This document shows, one piece after another, positions 1-10,304 of a stretch of DNA of 64,000 nucleotides (positions are counted from its first letter, which is position 1; each line of letters begins with the position of its first letter). The translations under genes and the position numbers were made by a program. The notes beneath the pieces were generated by a model. The model searched no databases, was not told where the DNA came from, and worked only from the letters and a program-made list of their open reading frames with translations. Source of the stretch: Dryas octopetala (Eukaryota > Streptophyta > Magnoliopsida > Rosales > Rosaceae); contig OY992839.1 in assembly GCA_963921425.1 (NCBI GenBank), positions 13,061,409 through 13,125,408 on the forward strand, given 5' to 3'.

Positions 1-190
1 ATGCATTCAGGGCGCAGCTGTGGCACATGCATTCAAGGGAACTTAAGTACCATGCATTCAAGGGAAAATCAATCTCATGCATTCAAGGGAAACTAAGTAC
101 CATGCATTCAGAGAAAAATCAATTTCATGCATCCAAGGGAAACTAAGTACCATGCATTCGATAACATTCTGCAATACCATGTATTCAAAA
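1..190. repeat. Tandem repeat with recurring ATGCATTC motif
   Basis: A short degenerate tandem array. The motif ATGCATTCAAGGGAAA, followed by either TAAGTACC or ATCAATCTC, recurs about every 20-45 bases from the window edge to about position 190. The array runs off the left edge, so its full length is unknown. It adjoins the LTR-retrotransposon-like region that follows. Confidence 0.7.
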
Positions 191-1876
191 GAAGGGCATC
201 CTACCCCATAACGGGTTGGACACCCTCCAAATCATCCAAATATCATAAAGTACAAAGGGAATAATCAAAAGAGTTTGTAATTTGGTACGGGCTACATCCG
301 ACCCGCCATATAACTCAAACAAAAATAGGGCGATGGTCCGCCCACCCCTGCCCCCGGGCCATGTTTGCTTCAAACATTTATTTGGGATCCTCTCCCATGT
401 CATGCTCCCCACCTGTGGATGCTCCATCCTCGGGCTCTTCCCCCTGGGTACCTCCCTCTGGAACATTGGCATGTCCATCATTACTGCCAGCCCCTAACAG
501 ACCACCTGCTTGGCTTGGCTCAGCTCCTCCTCGCACTGCTCCAACTCTTGCCTAGCCTGGTCTGCCTCCTTCCTGGCCTGCAGTAGCTCGGCCTGCAATG
601 CATTGATTAGGCTTCCTGCCCCGGCTCGAGCCCAGGCTTCCGCCCTGCTCACCACCCAGGCTTCCGCGCCGCGCACCCACCCAGGCTTCCGCGCTGCTGA
701 CACCAGCTTCCTCCGAGCTTTCGCCCCGTACACCGCCAGCCCCGGCCCGAGCCCAGGCTTCCGCCCCGCGCACCCACTCAGGCTTCCTCGCCACGCACCC
801 ACCCAGGTTTCCGCGCCCCTGACGCCAGCTCTCTCCGAGCTTCCGCCTAGTGCACCACCAGCCCCGGCCCGAACCCAGGCTTCCGCCCCGCACACCTGCC
901 CATCAAAAAAAAAAAAACAACAAAAATCAAGATGGGAAGTACTCGGAATACCAAGACAACACCATGGACATATCAAGATCGCTACTGGTTTCCCACCCCT
1001 CATATGTGCTCTTCCACCCCCAAATTTACAACATTCACTCTATCACTTTTCACATGCTCAACCACCAACCATTTATCAAAGCCAATATTCACAATATCAA
1101 TTCAAAGGGAAGAGCAATGACAACCCAATCCTTACCAGTATTCCGCGGCTTCAACAGCTCAGACGGGTTCCGACCCACTAATCTTGTTTCCTATGTACCT
1201 GGCCAAAAACACAACAACACCCAATAAATTACAAAGTCCAAGAATGAAGGCGTGTGGCCTACCCAGTGCTCAGCAAGGCTCATATCCACTTGTACCACCT
1301 CCTGCCCGAGCAGCCGCGCACCCGTGCACCCGTGCACCCGTGCACCCGAGCAGCCGCGCACCCGAGCACCCATGCACCCGTGCACCCGAGCACCCGTGCA
1401 CCCGTGCACCCGAGCACTACCCCCACCCACCCGAGCCGACCCCTTCTCTGCACTACTCTTCCACAACAGCCGAGCCTATATTTGGTTATCTAAACAAAAA
1501 AGGGAGGCAGCTGTATTTGGTTATCCTTAAAAAAAAAAAAAAAAAAAAGGGAGGGGCAGCTCTCTCTCTCCTCCAATGGTCACAAAAAAAAAAGAGGAAG
1601 ATGTGGGTGCGGAATCCTTATATTTGAGCTCTACCATTTAATTCAAGATCCTCATTTACAAAGGGCGACATCCCACCATTAAAATCGGACGAGATTCACT
1701 GGGATTACACGAAGCGTCTACTGCTCGGAATACAGATTCTCATTTACAAAGGGCGACATCCCACCATTAAAATCGGACGAGGTTCACTGGGATTACACGA
1801 AGCGTCTACTGCTCGGAATACAGGGTGATCAGAAACTCAAAAAAAAAAAAAAAAAAAAAAAAAGGGATCTTTCATG
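191..1876. mobile_element. Degenerate LTR-retrotransposon-like internal region with minisatellites
   Basis: No intact gene is visible. At 620-900 a GC-rich degenerate repeat (units around CCCAGGCTTCCGC) is open on both strands. On the minus strand it leads into a short Glu/Gln-rich heptad-like stretch (about 500-600) that could be a coiled-coil fragment. At 1310-1430 there is a minisatellite of CACCCGTG/CACCCGAG units. At about 1644-1827 an 88-bp unit is present twice in tandem. Long A tracts occur at 1529-1548 and 1840-1863, the second just before the probable LTR, where a polypurine tract would lie. I infer the eroded 3' part of an LTR retrotransposon. No gag-pol domain could be read, so the assignment rests on context. 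Confidence 0.4.
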
Positions 1877-2707
1877 TGTAACCCCCCAAGCTTTCCTACA
1901 GTACAGCTTTCTTGCTCAGGAACTTGGGGGACTTCTAGACAGTAGCTTAAGCAGGAACAAGTGTGTGGTTACTTGTCGTTCTGCTCGGACTCTTTTGTGT
2001 ACAAAGTTCCCAACCAAGAAGTATCTTTTGCTCGGAAACTTGGGGGACTTCTGTTCGTATGATTAATCATCTGGGCATAACGACAAGTCACACAAGGCTT
2101 AACATCATGTCGTTTGGGCCTAGACCTAAAAGCTACGCCCCCGCTAGGCTCCGGCCTCCTAGGCCTTGACCTTCTAGGCTCCGGTCCCATAGGCTCCGGC
2201 CTCCTAAGCTCCGGCCCCATAGGCTCCGGCCCCATAGGCTCCGGCCTCCTAAGCTCCAGCCTCCTAGGCCCCGACCCGTGTCAACTCACTCGGATCCTCG
2301 AGACCGGTGACACGTGGCGCTCCTACAGTGCAAGTCATCACAAGGGACACGTGTCATCACCGGATTGGTTGACACTCTTCCAAAGGTACTATAAAAGAGG
2401 TACCTTCTTGTCACAAAAGGACAACTGAAATCATTATTATACTATTCACTCACTCTGCTCTCAGATCTCTCTGAACACTGACTTGAGCGTCGGAGGAGCT
2501 TTGGCCGGCACCACACCGGTGCCCTTCCCGCTCACTTTTGTGTACCTGTGCAGGGTGCTTTGGATATCATTCTCTCTCATTACTCACCAGTCGGACCCAG
2601 CTACCCGTTCCTACCCCACTTCGACGTGTCATCCACTCAGTGGTGGGTCAACGGGCCTACGTGGTTCGACTCGACGTTGACTGCTCTACCATTTTTGAGC
2701 ATCAACA
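1877..2707 (+). mobile_element. Probable gypsy-type LTR
   Basis: The segment starts with TGTAACCCCC and ends with ATCAACA, the TG...CA pattern of LTR ends. It holds a TATA-like ACTATAAAAGAGG at 2387-2400, followed by a C/T-rich leader and a GACTTGAGCGTCGGAG motif, an arrangement I associate with plant Ty3-gypsy LTRs. An A-rich tract lies just upstream. I could not find a second LTR or a clean 5-bp target duplication, so it may be a solo LTR or the 3' LTR of an eroded copy. The borders are approximate. Confidence 0.5.
2114..2280. repeat. Minisatellite of TAGGCTCCGGCC units
   Basis: About a dozen head-to-tail 12-base units of the form TAGGCTCCGGCC, with variants CTAAGCTCCGGC and CTAGGCCTTGAC, lie inside the probable LTR. 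Both strands stay open because the period is a multiple of three; I regard those open frames as artefacts of the repeat. Confidence 0.75.
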
Positions 2708-3112
2708 CCCTTCTTTGTTCTATAATGCCTGAGCAAAGGACCAAAACCCTTCTTTAAAGACTGCTATGAACTGAAAAAACTACAAAACAAGCTCCTATAA
2801 GGATGAATGATGCAGGGTAAAAAGCTATGCAGTGATAGGGAGACTGACCTTTCACAACAAGTATCAACAAACTACATGTGTGTGTTTGTGTATTCTTCAA
2901 CAAGCCATTTTCATTACAATCTTGTGGAGTCATTCTATGTTGACCTCTCATCCATGGAATTCACAGTACCCAAAATTTCTAGGCTTTGAAAAGCAGCAAA
3001 TGCCTGTCGGTATAATTTTACTTCTGAGTAATAAATGCTTGCAAAGCTTTATCTCTTGAGTGTGTTTATTCCCTGCTCTGCAATGACATCTTCCCCTCTA
3101 TTAATGATAAAA
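2708..3112. other. Intergenic, no feature seen
   Basis: AT-rich sequence between the probable LTR and the foldback element. I see no gene or repeat beyond a short echo of the sequence ACCCTTCTTT at about 2708 and 2746. Confidence 0.6.
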
Positions 3113-4112
3113 GAGCAAATTACAATTTAGTAATTCAACTTTATATGTTGTTTCAATTTAGTATCCCAATTTTGAAAACTTACAAAAAAAGTACCTTAAC
3201 TTTCATTTTGTGTCAAAATAGTACCTTCGTTAGTTTTCTGTCAAATAAACCGTTATATGCTGACGTGGCAGAGATATATTTTTGTCTTTTTCCTACATTT
3301 AAAAATAATAATATTTTAAAAAACTTTTGAATAAAAAAAATTAAAACAAATTTTGAGGGGAGATGGCAGGGAGGATCGGGGTTGGGTAAGGGGGTGAAGG
3401 GGGTGGGTCGGGGACGGGTTGGGTTGGGTTGGGGGGAGAGAGGGAGGGGGTGCAACAGGGGGGGAGAGGGGGAAGGATGGGTGGGGGCGGGCTGTCGGGG
3501 CTGAGGGAGGTGGGGCGAGGCTAGGTGAGGGGGAGGGACGCAAGGCAGAGAGTGGCATGGGAAGTCGGCCTTGGGCAGTGTCGCCGGAGGTGGAGGTGGG
3601 GGTAGGGGCGATCTGCGTTGGGAATGGGTCTAGGAGGGAGGGGCTGGGTAGGGGGTGGGTCGGGCAAGGATAGGGGAGGGGTGGGGGTGGGGGTGGGGGT
3701 GGGCTGGGGAGGGGAGGGGAAGGGATGGGTGCGGGCTGGGAGGGGAGGGGAGGGGAGAGAAGGGGAGGGGAAAGGAGGGGGGCGGGGCTGAGATTGGGTG
3801 TTAGAGGCTGGGTGGGGTGGGGTGGGGGGACAGGGCTGGGAATGAGGATGGGCTGCGTGGGGCATGGCTGGGAAGGGGAAAGGGGAAAAAAATTTCTTTT
3901 TATTTTAATTATTTTAAGAAATTATTTTAGGTAAGTTTTTTATTTAAAAGTTTTAAAAATATTATTATTTTTTAAATGTGGATAAAAATACAAAAATACC
4001 CCTACCACATTAACAGATAATAGTTTATTTGGTACTTTTTTGCAAGTTTTCAAAATTGAGATACTAAGTTGAAACAACATGTAAAGTTAAAGTACTAAAT
4101 TGTAATTTACTC
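3113..4112. mobile_element. Mutator-like foldback element, copy A, G-rich core
   Basis: A 1000-bp element with TIRs of roughly 200 bp. The left arm begins GAGCAAATTACAATTTAG and the right end is the complement of GAGTAAATTACAATTTAG. The arms continue as near complements through blocks carrying GTACCTTAACTTTCA and the GTTTATTTG / TGACGTGGCA region. It is flanked by ATGATAAAA (3104-3112) and ATAATAAAA (4113-4121), a 9-bp target duplication with one mismatch, as expected for Mutator-like elements. The core (about 3350-3880) is extremely G-rich on the plus strand, with many GGG and GGGG runs and short GGGGTGG or GGGAGG units. I see no transposase. A second family member lies at 46642-47980. Confidence 0.8.
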
Positions 4113-4677
4113 ATAATAAAACTATCTCGCATATAAAGTTCCATTAATGGCTTCAAAAGCAGGATAGCTCAAAGATATCAACATAGTTCCTTTTCCCTGA
4201 ACTTAAACGACCTAAAGTACCCACTCCACAGTCCAGAATACATAATTATTATGTGTCATGATTCGTGGGTTATGAGTGCTCTGTTTTTGTATTCCCTTTG
4301 GGCCAAATGAAGAAAAATGAAAGCGACTGCTCCCAAAAATAAAAGCTACACAGTACACTTGCATTTGACAACACCTCCAACTTATATGCTATTCCAACAA
4401 AATTAAAACCATTCATACTAAAGTTAGCAGAGTTACACAAGCAAATTTATAATTCTACTATTGCTACACGTACACTTCCATAGTTCCATGTATTCTCTTC
4501 TGACAGTAGGAAAAAAAAGGTCCTAGAAGTTCCTATAAAAGAAATTCACCCAACCCCAAAAGGGTAGTTCGCTATCAAGACCATAGATGAGGTTTTTGTT
4601 GCTGCTCTGAGCATATGATGTGAATCACACAGGGTAGTAGAACCAGTCCTTACTTCAGAAAGATCACATCCCCATCA
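4113..4677. other. 3' flank of FCF1
   Basis: AT-rich sequence between element A and the FCF1 stop codon. The proximal part should hold the FCF1 3' UTR. I see no other gene. Confidence 0.6.
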
Positions 4678-7386
4678 TCAAATTCTTGGAGCTGCACCAA
4701 AACACAATATATACACAAGTGTCTTAGTTTCAAGTAAATCAGATTTTTAAGACCCCGAATTAAGAGCCATCCCATCAAACTAAAATCTCACAAGTTGTCT
4801 TACCACCTTCCTATTCATTTAAACAAAAAGTAAAAAAAAAAAAAAAAAAAACCCTTAACCATCTTGTGTTTGTTTTAAAAGCACCTTAGTGACAACATAA
4901 AAAACTTTACAAATAAATCAATCTGGTTAAAAACCTTACAATACATCAGCAATTCCCAATTAAAAATAGCTATTTAGCTTACCTCCGCCAACTGTTGCTT
5001 CAGGCAACCGCTCAATTGAATACCTGTGTTTAGTGATGTACATGATTGGCACACCAGGGACCTGCATTTACACTAGCAAAGTTACACGCTAAGATCTTAA
5101 TGCAACATAACATGGTTCTGTACTGCTATGAACTAACTATACTACCCTTCGGATCCTTCGTTTCAAATCTCGATCACATGTAGCAACAATGAAGCATTTA
5201 TGCTGTTCCCAAAAAAAAAAAAAATTCAATGTCAGTTAAATGCACCAGAGAAGTCTGATAGGCTGCAACAAAAATCCCTAAAAGGCCACACTCTGGCCAG
5301 TAAATTCGCTGGTATGTTAACAGCAAGACAGAATATGCAAAACAAACAGGATAATGCAGCACATCCACTCTATACGATAAACAGCTTCAGGAGAGAAGAT
5401 GCATTTATTGTTTCAAAGTCAATTATTTGTTGCTGAAGAGATTTTCCATCCCATGTCTAAACATTACATGCAGTAACTTGTTTAAGTGACAGTGAACATC
5501 TACATAAAAAAATGTAAATGAAACCTGTGACCGTTCAGACATACTGAAGGCTCTGTAGCAACACATTCAGACATACTGTAGGCTCTGTAGCAACATAACT
5601 ACCTTATGAATTTAAGGTTTACAGTTGTATAGTTATAAAACAACACCATAATTATGCCTTCTAAAAGAGTTGGACACAATGTTATGCTGCTTTTGCCAAC
5701 CTTAAAATCTTTTGTACTTAATTGGAACATACTGAGAGCTTGTTGTATGTGCAAAAAGAACAGGATATCTGCAACATAAGCAGAATCTTGTGCATCTCAA
5801 ATGCAGAAGGTTCAGCTACAGCCACTTGGTAGGGAAAATCAAGCACACTTCTGCCAGTCTATTTTAGGCAGCAACTTACTGGATAGAAAAAAATGATTAC
5901 ACTACATATAGAAAAGTTTATTGTACGTTAAAAGAAGGTAACCTATGAAGACTCTCTACCTCAATCTCCCAACTCCCTTCCCCTACTAAAATTGACCAGA
6001 ACTTGATGGCATTTTGAGTAAGAAAATTTCAAAATTTGGAAATGTTCACATTATTATATCTTAAAGAGTTCAAAAGGCAAACAGGGAAAGTGTGCAGTTA
6101 CTGAGCATAATTCATACCTGCGTAACTCTCTCAACGAGACAGTCATCCGCATAGGTTCCTTTATGAGTACATGGTATTCTCTCAAAACGAGGATCCTTGG
6201 CAATCCTGTCAAATCAAAATCAAAATACAAGTCAATTATTTATTAGTAAAGCAATCTTTTTGTCACTTGAAAAAAATAAATGATCTATACTATATGAGTG
6301 AAACTTGAGCTATATAACAGTTGCTTTAGAAGCTTAGCATAATCAAAAGAACGAAATATATAATAGAAACAGTAAAATCCTAATGGACAGGGCAACCAAG
6401 AGAAGTAGTAGTACAAGTCATACCCACACACATGGAACTATTTCAAACCTTTTAGTCACGAAATACAATTAGTACAAAACATGGGAAAATACCTCAGAGC
6501 CACACGATATTTCGGACCTAACTTCTCAAGCTCTGCTATAACACAATCTGTGATACAAGGAGTGCCTAAAAATTCAAACGATAGAAAAATCGTTATTCAA
6601 TAAAATAAAAGAGAAACTTTCAACTCACTAACGGAACATAACATTCAAAACCACTGCTGATTGTTCCCCAGAAATACTAAATACTTCTTAAAGTGAATAA
6701 GCAAGTGATTAAAGACTCACACTTCGCGTATAGGCAGTCCATCATTCCCTTCTCCAAATCCAACTACAGAAAATCAAAGTAAACAAATAATCACAAATGC
6801 CCAATACAGAATTCCTAAACAATGTATAGCTTTAGCTCATCAAAAATAACAAAACGAGTCAAAAAACCAAAACACACACACCATATATAAAGAGTTTTCA
6901 ACCATAAATACAGAGGACTACCATGTATAATGACAAAAATTAGTACTGAACACTCACTTTATTCTGGATAGAGAAATTGATGAAGTTGGTATCAACCAAA
7001 ACACGGTAAGGAGGTCCCAACGCAGTGTTGTGTGTAAAGAAAAGAGCCGGATTAACATTTGGCCTAAATTAAAAAAAAAAAAGAAAAAAGAATTATGTAA
7101 TCCGCTAAACAAAAAGCAACAAATTGAAATAAACTTTTAAAAAGAAAAACCCATTACACATTTCGTGGTAGCTTCTCTTTGGTGAGGTCTTTCTTGTTTG
7201 GGTTCAAGACCTCCTGTTTGTAGCTGAATTTAAAACATGAAACACAAAAATTATTAAATAAAAATAGGTAATGAAGTTCTGTGCAAAGCAGTGAGAAGTT
7301 ATAGAAAAAGCTTACTTTTTAATTGCTTTGGAGGTGACCACCTTCTTCATGACCGCGAATTTAGGGCCTTTCTTTGCCTTCCCCAT
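4678..7386 (-). CDS. FCF1: FCF1-like rRNA-processing protein, PIN domain (198 aa)
   Basis: Encodes a homologue of Fcf1/Utp24, the PIN-domain factor of the small-subunit processome that acts in the nucleolus on 18S pre-rRNA maturation. Nine exons read on the minus strand: 7386-7316, 7223-7158, 7063-6958, 6763-6721, 6565-6493, 6205-6118, 5202-5146, 5061-4983, 4691-4678. All junctions are GT-AG and phases close to 597 nt, giving 198 aa, the family's usual length. The start is the only sensible ATG, giving the conserved basic N-terminus [15 protein letters not shown]. The PIN domain opens with [11 protein letters not shown] (Asp about residue 70). Further conserved blocks are [29 protein letters not shown] and [12 protein letters not shown], and the protein ends GGAPRI. 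Acidic residues expected of an active PIN nuclease are present. A 32-bp tandem duplication lies in intron 6 at about 5534-5597. The upstream leader is pyrimidine-rich. The call is very secure. Confidence 0.96.
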
Positions 7387-8567
7387 CTCCCGAAACCGAA
7401 CCGTGCAAGCAAGACCAACCACCAAACCGCCTACGTCGGTTTTGGAAGATCGCCAACCGCAGCCGAACGACGAGAGAAAACGGCAAACGGCGAACGGCGA
7501 CCAGAGAGGGAGATCGCAGAGAGAGGGAGAGATTGGAGAGAAAGGAAGAAGAGAAAGAGAGAGAGAGGCACGGCTGAGGAAGTGAGCAACCAGTTCAGGG
7601 TTTTTAGTGTTTTTTTTTTGGTACAAAAGGGTTTTAGTGTTTTTTTTTTTTTTGGTACAAAAGGGTTTTACTGTTTAGGGTAAATATTAAATAAAAATGA
7701 AAAAATTGTAAATTTCTTCGTATAATTAATACTAGTAGTTAAACAAGTTTATAAACTTTATAGTATCAAAATATTCATATTTAATATTATCCTAACTTAT
7801 TTATTATTTGTAATAGTAGATCATGTTCGTTACATATTCATAATAAAGAAAAATGAAAGGGTCCAAATCCTTAAACATAATCCAAAAACAAAAAACTTAA
7901 AGGTTTAAATAAGATTGGATAGATTAGATTTGAGGAGTGAGCAAGAAAATGTGAGAAAAAGAGGATGAGAAAGTAAAATGAGAGGATCCAAATCCTTAAA
8001 CAAAATCCAAAAGAAAACAAAGAAAAGAAATTGTGATAAATGAGAGAATTTTCATTGCTTTGCAAATGAGATATGGATATCCACGGAATAAAATTTCGGG
8101 TTTCAAGGAAATTTCGACAAAAATTTCGAAAATTTTTAAATTTCGACAAAAATTAGATGGAAATGATGAAAATTATTATTAAAATACGGAAATTTTGAAT
8201 GAAACTTTACCATATGTTTATTTAACATATTATCTATTAAATTGATAAAAAAAATTGAAGAAACCAAATTATATAGTAGGTTTTATGTGATATAAGATGA
8301 ATATAATGCACATTGGAGACAAAAATACTATTAAATAAAATTAGTATATTATTTATAATATATAATCTATACATTAAACCATATGTATTGTATAATCTAT
8401 ATTCTATATTGTTTAGGATATGGTATATGATATTAGAGTTTAGGCCAGTATTTTAAATTATTTTTTATATAAAAATATATTATAGTTTACTAGTTTAGGG
8501 TTTAAAAACAATTAAAAGAAACTCCAAACCATTTTTTTTCTTTATAATTGCCCAAAGTCTCAAACCG
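7387..8567. promoter_or_regulatory. Upstream region of FCF1
   Basis: The first 200 bases are GA-rich on the plus strand, hence CT-rich as an FCF1 leader, followed by two copies of a T-tract and GGTACAAAAGGGTTTTA at about 7611 and 7641. The rest is AT-rich, with a repeated phrase TCCAAATCCTTAAACA at about 7861 and 7988. No coding potential is seen. Promoter function is inferred from position only. Confidence 0.45.
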
Positions 8568-9511
8568 AGAGCTGCTATTTGCACACCTTTTTTTTTTTCT
8601 TTTTGCACACATTTTTCTCTTACACACCTCCTACTATCTTCTAAAATTTAAAATTTCTCTTTTACACACCCCTCCCATTACCAAAATACTCCAACCTCAT
8701 TAATTTCACCAAAATTTCTCATTACACACCCACCTAATCCAAATACTACACACCCCACCCCAAATATGAATTTTTAAATTAAAAAAAAAAAACAAAGAAC
8801 AAAAAAAAATGTGTTGAAACCAGCCCAGCCCATCCCTCAGCCTCTGCCATCCCAGCCCCTCCCCCTCCCTCACCCACCCCGACAACCTCTCTCCCTTCCC
8901 CTCCTTCACCGACCACCTCCCTCCCACTTTCTTTCCCTCACCTGACCACCTCCATCTCTCTCACTCTCTCCTCCCCGCAACACCGACCCTCGTATTTCTC
9001 TCTCCTCCTCGTAGCACCTCCTCCTCCTCCCCCACAACACCAACTTAAAAAAAAAAAAATTGCAGGTTCGGCAGACCAGTGCCGAACCCGTCAGTTTCGT
9101 TAGGCAGGTACCCACCAAACGAACCAGGTTTGTTCGGCAGTTACCTGTCGAACGAAACCGACGGGTTCGACACTGGTATGCCGAACCACCTGCCACCTTT
9201 TTTTTTTTTTGCTATTTGCTTGGGCGAGAAGAGAGAAAGAGAAAGAAGAATGTGGTAGTGATGGTGGCTGTTTTGGTGGTGCAGGGGCTGGGGGGGTCGG
9301 TGCAGGGGCTGAGGGGCTAGGTGGGTTGGGTGGAAGGGCTGGCTGGGGGAGGGTTGGAGAAGAAGAAGAAGAAAAAAAACAGGGGAAGGGGGTGTGAACG
9401 AGAGAAAAAAGAGAAGGAAAGAAGGGGGCTGTATAGTCTTTTTTTTTTGTTTTTTTTTCTTAATAGGATTGTGCAAAAAGAAAAAAAAGAAGGTGTGCAA
9501 ATAGCAGCTCT
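8568..9511. mobile_element. TIR element with nested palindrome
   Basis: The ends are exact complements: AGAGCTGCTATTTGCACACC at 8568 and its complement ending at 9511. The left side carries C-rich and the right side G-rich low-complexity sequence, so the arms remain roughly complementary beyond the exact TIR. At 9061-9195 there is a second imperfect palindrome built of GGTTCGGCA / TGCCGAACC type blocks. I see no transposase, so it is a non-autonomous DNA element. I could not fix the target-site duplication, so the superfamily is open. It sits between the divergently transcribed FCF1 and J-domain protein genes. Confidence 0.75.
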
Positions 9512-10304
9512 TCTAATCAATCCTAAACCTTTTAATTTTTTTTCTCTTTTTAATTGTTTTTTCCTTTTTTTTTTTTTCTTTCCCTCCTTTTCTCTTTTTT
9601 TTTTCTTCTTTTTCTTTCCTTCCTTTCCTTTCTTCTCCCCCCGAGTCTGCAGTTCAGCTCCACTGTTTTCTCTCTCTCTCTCTCTCTCTCTCTCCTCCCC
9701 TGCCGTCGCCCCCCCGCCGTCGCCCCCTGCCTTAGCCCCCCCGCCGTCGCCCCCTTGCCGTCGCCCCCTGTCGCCCCCCTGCCATCGCCTCTTTCTCCCT
9801 GCCGCTGCCCTGCCGCCCCGTCACCCCTTCTTTCTCCCTCGACTGTGCAGGTAAGGTAAGTTGGTTAGCTGGGTTATTGGGTTGCTGTGGGGGTCTCTGA
9901 TAACGTGGGGGTCTCTGATTCAAACATCAAACAACAGGTCGAATTTCACGATTTTTAGATTTTCAACCACAAGTTTGCTTGCCTCTCCAACTAGGCTCTC
10001 TCTGAAATTTCAGGTGAGTGTCTCAGTGCAAAATATAAGCAACTTCCAGTCAGTCATGGGTTTCCAGCTCTAAATTTTTGTTATTTTCTTTTTTATGAAC
10101 TCCTAAATTTCCCTTGATTGTAATTCTTACGGTACCAACAAAGTTTGCAATGTTTGTTAATTTTTATGGGTTTCCACAGATTTTTATAGCTAACAGTAGG
10201 ATTATTTCTTCGTTAACACCTCTCTTTTTGTTTTTTTATTGTCCGAAAAATAAATTTTCAGTACAGGTTGGCCCTGGTGATTAAATAATATTTGGGTTTC
10301 CAAT
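9512..10304 (+). promoter_or_regulatory. Promoter and 5' leader of J-domain gene, probable leader intron
   Basis: Contains a long T/C-rich tract with (CT)n at 9669-9693 and a GCCGTCGCCCCC minisatellite at 9705-9800. Next comes GTGCAG|GTAAGG at 9850/9851, a strong donor, and acceptor candidates TTTTCAG at 10261 and TACAG at 10266. I infer a leader intron of about 410 bp just before the ATG at 10305. Confidence 0.5.

Noticed and set aside
494..1181. Long overlapping open frames on both strands (Ala/Gly/Arg-rich and Pro/Ala-rich)
   Set aside because: They follow a GC-rich repeat whose period keeps all frames open; no domain is visible and both strands are equally open.
3213..3934. Pro-rich and Gly-rich open frames on opposite strands
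   Set aside because: They are translations of the G-rich core of a foldback element.
9141..9923. Phe/Leu/Ser-rich and Arg/Gly-rich open frames
   Set aside because: Low-complexity T/C-rich sequence partly within a TIR element and partly in the leader of the J-domain gene.
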